A program made the position numbers and the translations under genes. The notes under the pieces were generated by a model that made no database searches, was not told where the DNA came from, and worked only from the letters and a program-made list of their open reading frames with translations. Positions 27,309 to 37,000 of a stretch of DNA of 64,000 nucleotides are shown one piece after another. Position 1 is the stretch's first letter, and the number at the start of each line of letters is the position of its first letter. Source of the stretch: Fibrobacter succinogenes (GTDB taxonomy: Bacteria; Fibrobacterota; Fibrobacteria; Fibrobacterales; Fibrobacteraceae); the NCBI RefSeq assembly GCF_902779965.1, contig NZ_CACZDK010000014.1, positions 1-64,000 on the forward strand, read 5' to 3'.

Positions 27309-28925
27309 TTAGATTTTACCTTCTTTGTAGGCGGCGTACAGTTTTTCTTTGGCGATTTTTCCGGTTCCTGTAAGCACTAGTGATTTGAGCGGGATGACTT
27401 CTTTGAGACCGAAACCCATTTCCGAGAAGACGAAATCTTTGAGTGAATGTGTATTCACTTTTTCGGGTTCGCAATATTCGACAAAGAGGTAGATGTAATT
27501 TGTAGACGCTGCGGAATCGTTTACGCCGCAGGCAGCGCAGCGGTAGCCGAATTTTGAAGTGACAACTTGTTCGATATCGCGCAAGTAAATGTTTTTGCCG
27601 TGGATAAAGAACATGTCTTTTTTGCGGCCCACAACGTATAAAAGTCCATTGCTCAAAAAGCCGAGATCGCCCGTGTCGAGCCATCCGTCAACAAACATAT
27701 CCGAAGAATCCTTGTTTAAGTAGCCGGTGCAGATGTAATCGCTGAACACCTGGATGCTTCCCACGGTGTTATCGGGAAGGACTTTGTTTTCTTCATCGCA
27801 GATGCGGATTTGCATTTCGGGAATCGGTCGGCCCTGGCACACGATATCTTTTGCGTTTTCACGGAGCCCCTTCATGTCGAAATCAATACCCGATGTTACC
27901 TTGTTCATGTCGAGTTCTGGATATTCGTGGTCCATGTTGAACGTTACGGCGCCCAAAGCTTCGGTAAGGCCGTAAAGCGGAACGATGGCGTGTTCGTGCA
28001 TTCCGAATTTGGCCATGGTTTGGGTAAATTCGGCAAAAACTTTTTTGGAGAGGGGTTCACCGCCGTTCAAAATAAAATCGATGCAAGATAGATCCCATTT
28101 TTCGCTGCCGTCCAAGGCTTTCAAGAGAAGCGGATAGGCAAAATTCGGGGCGGAAGTCTTTGTGGCTCGCGTCTTGCTGACCGCATCGAACCATGATTTC
28201 GGATTCTGGATGAATTCTGCGGCGTCCATGTGGACGGCACCCGTCTTGTAGTACATCGGGATTGTGATGAGCGTGACAACGCCGAAGGCGTGCTCTAGCG
28301 GGAGCCATTGCAACCATGTATCTTTTGAACTTGTCTTTAATGCAATGTTCAAATTCTTGAGCATCAGAAGGAACCTTTCGTTTGTCATCATTACGCCCTT
28401 GGGGTCCGAAGTACTTCCTGATGAATAAAGTACAAGTGCGAGTGCTTTTGGATCAACATCGACGTAATCGATTTCGCTTGGCAAATCTTGCGGGATTTGT
28501 GTGATTTCTTCGGGAACGGTGATTAAACGTTTCAAATCACATTCCTTCCAGAAAAACTTGATGAATTCTGCCGTTTCGGTGTCGGCGATGATGGCTGCTT
28601 GTGGATTGGCGTTTGCCACGCGAATTAATCGGGTTACGTGGTCTTTGCTACGAGCGGCCGTCAATAAAACGGGGGCGATTCCCATGCTCAACAATGCATA
28701 GAAATTCCCCATGAAGGCTTTTTTCGATGCTCCGTTAATTTGGAAAATGACAAGATCGCCTTGCTTGAGGCCTGCCTTTTCAAAAGTATGTCGTGCGTAA
28801 AGAATGCGTGTCTTGAGTTCGGCTTTCGAAAAATTTGTTGCAATTCCGTTTTTCATTAGAATGATGCGAAAATCGCATTCAAGGTATTCCTTCAATTTTT
28901 GATTAAGCGAAGGCAAGTTTTCCAT
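27309..28925 (-). CDS. Fatty-acyl-AMP-ligase-like enzyme (starter activation)
   Basis: A 538-residue stand-alone adenylating enzyme. It shows YSSGSTSDPKGVM (P-loop), LPLEHAFG, the TSAPNFAYPL segment typical of fatty-acyl-AMP ligases, PLYGLTEA, LDTGDLGFLSNGLLYVVGR and the late TGTGKIAK lysine. The aryl-acid ligases of siderophore clusters (EntE/YbtE type) have a different A4 region. It is encoded just before the NRPS that begins with a carrier domain, so I infer it loads a carboxylic acid, likely aliphatic, onto Ser34 of that protein. Chain length cannot be told. It overlaps the phosphopantetheinyl transferase gene by 23 bases. Confidence 0.75.
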   Translation of the reverse strand: MENLPSLNQKLKEYLECDFRIILMKNGIATNFSKAELKTRILYARHTFEKAGLKQGDLVIFQINGASKKAFMGNFYALLSMGIAPVLLTAARSKDHVTRLIRVANANPQAAIIADTETAEFIKFFWKECDLKRLITVPEEITQIPQDLPSEIDYVDVDPKALALVLYSSGSTSDPKGVMMTNERFLLMLKNLNIALKTSSKDTWLQWLPLEHAFGVVTLITIPMYYKTGAVHMDAAEFIQNPKSWFDAVSKTRATKTSAPNFAYPLLLKALDGSEKWDLSCIDFILNGGEPLSKKVFAEFTQTMAKFGMHEHAIVPLYGLTEALGAVTFNMDHEYPELDMNKVTSGIDFDMKGLRENAKDIVCQGRPIPEMQIRICDEENKVLPDNTVGSIQVFSDYICTGYLNKDSSDMFVDGWLDTGDLGFLSNGLLYVVGRKKDMFFIHGKNIYLRDIEQVVTSKFGYRCAACGVNDSAASTNYIYLFVEYCEPEKVNTHSLKDFVFSEMGFGLKEVIPLKSLVLTGTGKIAKEKLYAAYKEGKI

Positions 28926-29580
28926 TTTGTGGTTCTCCTATTAAAAAATCAAAGAGGTCAATTTTGGTGAGGTATTTGACGGGTAAAAGTTCCGAGCCGA
29001 AAACGCTGGTAACAGTTTTCTCATCGTTGATGACTTGCATTTTTCCAGATCTGTAATCGAATGAATCCCCGTGATAGCCAGAAAAGTTGATACAGGAAAT
29101 GTTTTCATCAATTCCTGTACCAACGTATTTGAGGAAACATTCTTTCATTGACCACAGACGTGCAAATGTACGAGCCTTGTCGTTGGAACGATTGATGGCT
29201 TGCTGTTCGAAAAAGTTCATTGCTCTTGGAACGCAATCTAAATTGCGGTCATCGACATCAGTGATGTCTACGCCAACCGGAAAAATGGCAAGTGCGCAAG
29301 CGATGCCTCCTGCGGTATGTGATAAGCTAAATTGCAATTCGGGCATGCCTTTGATAAACGGCTTTCCGTAAGGACCGAATTCAAATTCAACTTTTTCGTC
29401 AATGCCTTTTTCTTCTATTAGGGCGTATCGCAAAAGAATGTAAGCGAGTGCGGAAAGTTTGCGATCTTTGAAAAAACGGTACTTGTCAACGCGTTTTGCG
29501 CGTTGCTCGCTCAGTAGGGGCCATAGCCCCGCCAAGTCGCACTCTGTAAATGTTTCGGTTTCTGTGAAAATGTAAAGCAC
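28903..29580 (-). CDS. 4'-phosphopantetheinyl transferase (Sfp type)
   Basis: A 225-residue enzyme that converts apo carrier domains to the holo form. Sfp-type signatures are visible: GPYGKPFI then LQFSLSHTAGGIACAL, the magnesium-binding GVDITDVDDRN, and WSMKECFLKYVGTG with the catalytic glutamate and lysine. It supplies all five carrier domains of the cluster. It directly follows the Cy protein (stop at 29581) and overlaps the next gene, so its expression is bound to the operon. Confidence 0.9.
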   Translation of the reverse strand: MLYIFTETETFTECDLAGLWPLLSEQRAKRVDKYRFFKDRKLSALAYILLRYALIEEKGIDEKVEFEFGPYGKPFIKGMPELQFSLSHTAGGIACALAIFPVGVDITDVDDRNLDCVPRAMNFFEQQAINRSNDKARTFARLWSMKECFLKYVGTGIDENISCINFSGYHGDSFDYRSGKMQVINDEKTVTSVFGSELLPVKYLTKIDLFDFLIGEPQNGKLAFA

Positions 29581-31035
29581 TTACAAAACCTCGTCCCATT
29601 TTTCGGTGAGCAATCGTTTGAGTAAATTCACGTTTGTAGCGAACATCTGCTTTAATGTTTCTGGTGCAAAAGCGGGTTCTGCATAATCCCAATTGATGGA
29701 AAGCCTCCCGTCAAAATTGGTGACTTGATAATCCAATACAACTTGCGGAGTTTTGCTCAATGCGTAAATTTGTTGCAATCCTTGGGGTAAATCGCTGTTG
29801 GACTTTTGCCCGTTTTCAAGCACGCAAGTGATGACAATCGGCATTTGTGCGCGCATGGGCGAAAGACCTTCCTTGAATTTGAGAATCTTTGTACCGTCGT
29901 ATGTATGGAAGCGTACAAGTTGCCACATGTCTTTTTGCACGGACTGCACGCATTCCAAAAAGTTCTTGCATTTTTTCGAAAGCGTGATGAATGCAATGTT
30001 CGTGAAATCGCCAACGACCGAGTTGATGTCTTTGTGAAGCGGTAAGCGATTGAACAAAGTGGAATTGATGGTGAGTGAATCGCACTTGCTGAAACCAAGG
30101 AGCGCCTTGAGATAGGCGGTGCTGATGACGGCGGCAGGTGTTGTGCGATATTCGCGGCATTTCTGCTGGAATAACGCAAACTCATCGACTGTCAATTCTC
30201 CAGAAATTCTTGAAAAACGATGGTTGTGAATTTCTGAAAGCGGTTTTGCATATGGCAAGTCCGGTTCGCAAACGAGCTCGTTTATTTTTGATTTCCAGAA
30301 TGCTTCGGCTTGCGAGTAATCTTGCTGCTTTTCGAATGTAATCAAGTCGTTGCAATAATCCTTGAAGGAGTAATCGACCCATTGCACGGTTTCGTTGCGA
30401 TAAAGTTTGAACATCTGCGAAAGCGCGATTTTTGCACTCCAGGCATCCATAATCATGCAGTCGAAATCAAAATGCAGAACGTCTTTTGTGTTTGGCACGC
30501 GCGAAATGCGCATCGTAAAGAACGGCCATTGATTCAATGGATAAATGTGGTGGCTCCATTCCTTGCGCTTTTCGAGACGTTCTTCGATGGATTTTAATTC
30601 GACAACTTCAATGGAATACGTCGGGGCGGTTTCGAGAACGCGCTGTGTTCCTTTTGCAGAAATCACAAGGCGAAGAGCATCATCGTGAGCGATAACTTCG
30701 TTCCATGCGTTTTGCAACCGCGTTACATCAAGCGTTTCGTCAAGTTCAACTTCCAAATAATAATGCGTGTTGATCCCGCCAAGATCGTAAACAGGATCGC
30801 GACCGACAAGGTATGATTTTTGAATGGGCGAGAGCGGGAAAGAATTTTGTTCTTCTTCCGCTTGCTTTTCGAGAAGCGCGATGATTCCGGCCTTGTTTGC
30901 CTTTAAACATTCCTTGTCTTCGCTAGAAAGCGCTCCGCTTGCAGCGCGGAATTTTAGCTTGCCCTCTTCGAGCCAAAGCGTTACGCCGCGCTGTACGAAA
31001 CTTTCAATGAGTTCCTTTGCGGTTAGAGAATCCAT
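29581..31035 (-). CDS. Free-standing NRPS cyclization protein with TubC-type docking domain
   Basis: A 484-residue protein with only two parts: a short N-terminal docking domain of TubC type (residues 1-58; LIESFVQRGVTLWLEEGKLKF) and one heterocyclization domain with DCMIMDAWS (DxxxxDxxS). There is no adenylation or carrier domain. It also keeps late Cy features, GDFTNIAFI and SINWDY. It must act in trans, most simply with the A-PCP protein encoded at 40081, which lacks a condensation domain, to make one complete cysteine module. A separate Cy polypeptide is rare, since Cy domains are normally embedded in modules. Confidence 0.85.
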   Translation of the reverse strand: MDSLTAKELIESFVQRGVTLWLEEGKLKFRAASGALSSEDKECLKANKAGIIALLEKQAEEEQNSFPLSPIQKSYLVGRDPVYDLGGINTHYYLEVELDETLDVTRLQNAWNEVIAHDDALRLVISAKGTQRVLETAPTYSIEVVELKSIEERLEKRKEWSHHIYPLNQWPFFTMRISRVPNTKDVLHFDFDCMIMDAWSAKIALSQMFKLYRNETVQWVDYSFKDYCNDLITFEKQQDYSQAEAFWKSKINELVCEPDLPYAKPLSEIHNHRFSRISGELTVDEFALFQQKCREYRTTPAAVISTAYLKALLGFSKCDSLTINSTLFNRLPLHKDINSVVGDFTNIAFITLSKKCKNFLECVQSVQKDMWQLVRFHTYDGTKILKFKEGLSPMRAQMPIVITCVLENGQKSNSDLPQGLQQIYALSKTPQVVLDYQVTNFDGRLSINWDYAEPAFAPETLKQMFATNVNLLKRLLTEKWDEVL

Positions 31036-34000
31036 TAGTTGTTCTCCTGCAAATTTTTCAAGGAAAGTTTTTCGGCAAGTTCCGACGCAAATTCCTTCGA
31101 TGTGAATGCGGTGAAATGGTCGCCTTTGAGTTGCTCGTATTTGATTTCACCAATGCAAAGGTCATCCCATTTTTGGAACAGCATCTTGTCTGCATTCTTG
31201 AAAATGCTGTTGCTGTTGTCAGCCTTGAAATAGCGCAAATCGCCGAAATACGGAGTCGGATTGTAATTGATCATGACGTTGAAATTTTGATCGAACGTAT
31301 TCTTAATTCGAGCAAAGGCTTCGTCGGTCATGCTATTGCCAAAATCACCGGAGTATTCCTTGATTTTCTGGAATCGCTCGCTTGATGCCAATGCGTTGAA
31401 AGTCCGGATGGCATCTGCATCAGGCGATTGACCGATAATCTTTTCGAAATCGTTTTCATCAATGATTTTTTTCTTTGTTTCTTCGATATAGCTGTTCATC
31501 AAGAAGGTGATGTCTTCGAACTTGAAACCAACCTTTTCTGGATTAACGTCAATCAATGTGGCAAAGAAGAAATCTTTAATGTTTGTCTGCTTGATTTCGA
31601 ACGGCAAACGTGCTCCTTCGATGATGGCAAGGTCCACAATTTCGATTTCAGCATTTTCGAGACGTTCAGCAAGTTCCAATGAAAGTTTTCCATTGAAGCT
31701 ATAACCGATGATCTGTACTTTCTTGACGCCAGCTTCTATAATCTTGTCTGCAAATTCCTTGGCCAAGACGCTTGCAACTTCAGCCTCGCCAATTTCAAAG
31801 AAGTGTTGCGTATTCGAAAGTTTGAACGTGAAAATTTCGCCTTCGTCCTGACTTTCCATGAGCGGAATAATTTCATGGAACATTTCGTCGTTCCAAAGAA
31901 CGGTCGGGAGGAGTACTCTTGCACAATCGTCCTTTGCCTTGCCGTAACGTTTGAGTTGAATGAACTCTCCCGAATTGTCAGTTGCTTCTTCGACTTCGTT
32001 TTTCAAGAAGCGTGCAACTTCAGTGACTGTCGGGAAATCAAGCATCTGCTTCAATATGGCATCGAATGTCTTGTCCGAAGCGAGTTCGTTGCGGATGGTC
32101 GTTGCCATTTGCGCCATGAGCAAGGAATCTGCGCCAAAGTCATAGAAGTTGTCGTCTTTACCGAGAGAGTCGATATTCAAAGCCTTGATGGCAATTTCGA
32201 TAAGGCGATTTTCGATGGATTGGTCTTTACCCTGTGATGCTTCGAATGCATCTGCGTAATGTTTGAGCGCCTGCTGGTCTACGCTTCCGTTTGCGGCTAA
32301 AGGCAACTTGTCGAGAATATGGATAGACGTGTTCTTTTCAGGGCAGATGTCGTTTAGTATCAACTTTACAGAAGATTCGGAAACTTCATCCCTGTCATAC
32401 TTGAATTGCTTGACGTAAAGGTATCCGCCTAGCATTTTGGCCTTTGCTTCATCTTGCGGGAATGTTGTTGCGTTTGCAAGACCGTCTTTTTGACGTAGCA
32501 ATTCAATCCAATCTTCTTTAGGCAAGAACATGTGTTTTTCTCTAATCTTGTCTATGGGCTTATCCATCATCAAAGCCTGCGATACGGATATGGATGCAGT
32601 ATCGGAACCGACTTCTTCGATAAAGAGATAACCGCCTGGGACTAGAGTTTTCTTCATTTGTTCTAGCGTGTGGTCTAGATCTATGGAGTTGGCCATCGCG
32701 CCGCCACATAGAATAATGTCGACACTGTTTTCGGGGAGTCCTTGGCTTTCGAATTCTTCGTTAAAGTCCAATTGCGTGAAAATCATTGCTGGATCTTTAT
32801 GCGTGTATTCTCCAGCCATGGGGAAGAATTGTGTAAACTTGTCTGTGAAATTGTATATGAAAGGGAAACCTGATTCTTTAAGACCTGCGAACGCCTGTCT
32901 TGTGATTTGCCCTGTGCCAGCACCCAATTCAAGAATTCTCCATGTTTTCTTGGAATCCGTTGCCATAATCTGCTTCAAAAATTCTACGAGATGTTCGTTG
33001 ATAATCTTGTAGCTGTTTTGGGCCTGTACAATATCAGACCAATTTTGCAACGCATTGTTTTCGTGATTGTCGCTGTAGTTCTTGTAGACAAAATCATTTG
33101 GATCGGCGTTGCCTGCTAAAACTTCGCCAAAGTGGATTCCGTTTTCTTTGAGATAACGAACGTATGGCTTCGAAGCGATATGGCTATCGGTGTTTTGAAT
33201 GACTTCGTCCCATTTATTTTCGTTTTGTTCGAGCGAAACATCTTGTAAAATCTTGAATTTGTTGCCGCAAGGTGTGATGTTGCCATTTTCTAAAAGAACA
33301 TTTATCCATTCTTGGGCGTGGAAACGGAATTTTTCCGGTATGGCATTTTCGAGTTCTTCCTTGGTAAAATCTTTGCCGTAAACAAGAATATTGTTTTGCA
33401 AAAGTCCAAGAAGAATGGAGTCGGCAGCCGTTTTTTCAATGTTCTTGTAGCTATTGCTGATTTTTTCCCAATCGAAGTTTTTATGTGTCGCGGAAATTTC
33501 TTTATCCACCTGAGTTACGTTTTTGGTGAAAATTTCTTCACATTCATCAATTCGATTTTTCTGCTTTTTGCGTGGTTCCACGGCAACGATGAGGTTGTCT
33601 TTATTGTTGCCCAAGAATGCTGTCGCTTTTTCAATTGGCAAACTGCTGACAAGTGCTTCTTCAACTTGCGTAAGGTTTAGCGCGCCTGTCTTGGCCTTAG
33701 ATTCCTCGAAGAACTTGAGGATGTTCTTGCGGTCGATTTTTCCATTTGCAGAAAGTGGCAATGCATTGAATTCTTGGATGTAGCCCGGGTGCATGTAATG
33801 CAACAGGTATTTATCGAGATGTTCCTTGAGCTTTTCGTTATCGATAACTTGTTTATCGCTCTTGACTTGCTTGACAAAGAACAGCACATGCAAAAGATCA
33901 AGTGCACTGTCGTTAGCCGGGAATGAACTCAGGTTGACGTTCTTTTCGCCATGCAAAAGTTTTTCGGTCCATTTGCTTCGAGACATTTTGAGCTGTTCAA

Positions 34001-37000
34001 AAATCTGCTTCTGGCGTTCTAAATCGTCAGAAGGAACATCCATCAAAAGTGCCTGCGTGATGGTAATCCAAGCGGAGAGTTCATAGGATTCCAGGAACAT
34101 AAAGTGCCCACCGGGAACGAGAACGTCTTCGATTTGCGATAGAGTCTTGCCGAAATCAATCGCGTTGTCCATGACGTAGCCGCCAAAGACGATGTCAAAC
34201 GTATTCGATTTTAATCCCTGCTTGCGGAAATCTTCATTTACGTCTAACTGCTTGAATACAAGTTCCGGATAATCCTTGAACATTTCTGCCGCTGTCGGGA
34301 AGAAGTGCTTCAAGTAATCGGTGAAGTAGTATTCAAACTTGTGTCCCTTCAATACCGGCAAAAGGTAGCGTGTTGCAGAACCGGTTCCTGCGCCGACTTC
34401 CAAAATGCGAATGGTTCGGTTTGGATTTTCGTCCAAGATTTTTTTGAAGTACTCCGCCAATGTGTTGTACGCAATACGCATGATTTTGTTTTTGACGTAA
34501 AGCGAATCGACATAGCGGTATTTGTCGCCTTTTTCGGGGTAAAGGAATTTTCCCGGATCCACTTTGCCTTGCGCAATTTCTGCGAGATGGTCGCCGTTAA
34601 GCTTGACGTATTCAAGAAAGTCTTTTGAAATGTATTCGCCATTCCAAATTTCGTAGGCGTTCTTCCAAAGATTTTCCTTTTCGCCTTCGGTAGCGTCAAT
34701 GTGGCAAATGTAAGATTCGCCTTGCTGTTCGATGAACTTTTCGGCAAGCAGGTAGCCGAGCCATTGCGTGACAAGCCAATGGTATTTTGCAATGACCGGA
34801 GCTTTGATTTCATCAATGGTGTATGCCTTATCCTTTTGGAAAACGCCCATCTTTTGTAGCTCGAACAAGATGGTGTAAGCGCTGGCTCTTTCTTCGGCCT
34901 TGTAACCATCTTCGACTTGTTTCATGTCAATTTCGCCGATGCGGTCTTGCATGAACTTTTCGATAGCTTTTTCGCGTTCTACAAATTTTTGCTTGTTAAC
35001 GTTGATTTCGTTTGCGGTTGCATTTTCAGCAACAATTGCGGAATAGATTTCGCGCTTGTCTGCACTTACGATGGCTACAGCTTCCTTAATGGCGGGGAAG
35101 TCTTTCAAGACGTTTTCGATTTCGCCGAGTTCAATACGATGGCCACGGATTTTTACCTGCGTGTCTTCACGACCGAGGAATTCGATTTCACCACCGGGGA
35201 GATAACGCCCCATGTCGCCGGTCAAGTAAACTTGTTCATCTGTTTTGGGGAGCGCTACAAACTGTGCGGCAGTGCGTTCTGCATCCAAGTAGTATCCTAG
35301 TGCAACGCCATCGCCTCCGAGTGCAATTTGCCCAGCGACCATTGTCGGGCACGGCTGCAAATTGTTGTCGAGAATATGCATCGTCTGGTTTGCGAGCGGG
35401 CGGCCATAAGGCAAAATTTTGAGACCGTCGTTTGGATCGTAACGATGATAGTTGGACCAAATGGAGGCTTCTGTCGCACCGCCAAGGCAAATCACATCAA
35501 CGCCGGGAGCAGCCTTGCGGATTCTTTCGGGCATGTCAACAGGAATCCAGTCGCCGGAGAGGAATACTTCACGGAGCGGGAGCGGTTCTGCAGAGTTCTT
35601 GCTTTCGACAAAGTTCAGGAGCATCTTCATCAATGCGGGCACGGTATTCCATACGGTAATGTTGTGCTTGTGAATGAGGGCTTCCCAAACTTCGGGGTTC
35701 ATGTAATCTTCGGTGGTCGGGTAAATAAGCGTGCCGCCATAGCCGAGAACGCCAAAGAGATCGTATACGGAAAGGTCAAAGTTCAACTGCGAAAGTCCGA
35801 GAACAGCATCGTCTGCGGTAACGCCAAAACGGTCGTTCATGTCATCGATAGTGTTCATCGCGCCTTTGTGTGTAATTACGACACCCTTAGGCTCGCCTGT
35901 ACTGCCGCTCGTGTAGATGATGTAGGCGATATCATCGGGAGTGCGCTTCGGAAATCTGGAGCAATCGACTGCAAAATCATTTGCACCGAGTGTATCGACA
36001 TTGATGGTCGTGATTTCACCTTCAAGGAGTGCTTCGTCGTTAGAAATGCCGATGGCCACTTTTGCGCCTGTTTTCTTGACAATTTTTTCGGCGCGGCCTT
36101 TTGCTTTGGCGGCTGCAATCGGCACGTAAATGGCTCCGGCGTACAGAATGCCGAATACAGATACGACTTGCCATGCTGATTTTTCCATCAAGACGGGAAC
36201 GCAATCCTGAGCCTTTACGCCACAGGTGATCAGTTGGTCTGCCAGAACTTTAGCGCGTGCGTCGAGTTCTTCGAATGTGAATTTAACATGACCATCGTCA
36301 ATGGCGATTTTCTTTGGAGTGCGCTTGACGCTTTCGATAAAGTCATCTTGCAGCATTCGCACATTCCAATCCTTGCGTGTGTCGTTTGCAGCTTTGCGCT
36401 CTGCGGCATCGCGGGCGGGGAGCGCGATTTCAGCAACATCTTCCCAATCGGCGTTTTCTTCAGCGAGAGCGAGCAAACGCTTTTCGAATGCTTCGAACAT
36501 GGAATCCAAAACGCCTTCTGGGAATACGCCTTCGCGATAGTCCCAGTTGACTTGCAATCCGAAAGCGCCATCCATCACTTGGCAGTCGATAAAGGTTTGT
36601 GGCGTCTGTGAAATGCCTCCGACAAAGTCTCCGCGCAATGGTGCCCCCGAATCGGCGAGGCCAATCGCGCTTGTATAAACGATTGGCATCGAAAGCCCTG
36701 TTTTTTTACTTTGTCTAGAGATTTCGCGCATGACTTCGACGCCACTGAAAAGGCGGTTGTCCAAGTCCGCAAAAAGCTGGCCGTTTATTTTGCGGGTGCG
36801 AGAAAGGAAGTTTTCTTTTGCGGCGCAATCGACTTCGAGCAGACTGAGCGATGTGAAATCGCCAACGATGTCCATGACTTTTTCATGGAGCGGGAGTCTG
36901 TTCAAAACGGTCATGTTGATGCAGAAACGTTTATTGCGGCTCCACTTGGCAAGTACATCGGCGTAGCACGAAAGAATCGGAACAGTCGGCGTGAGGCCGT

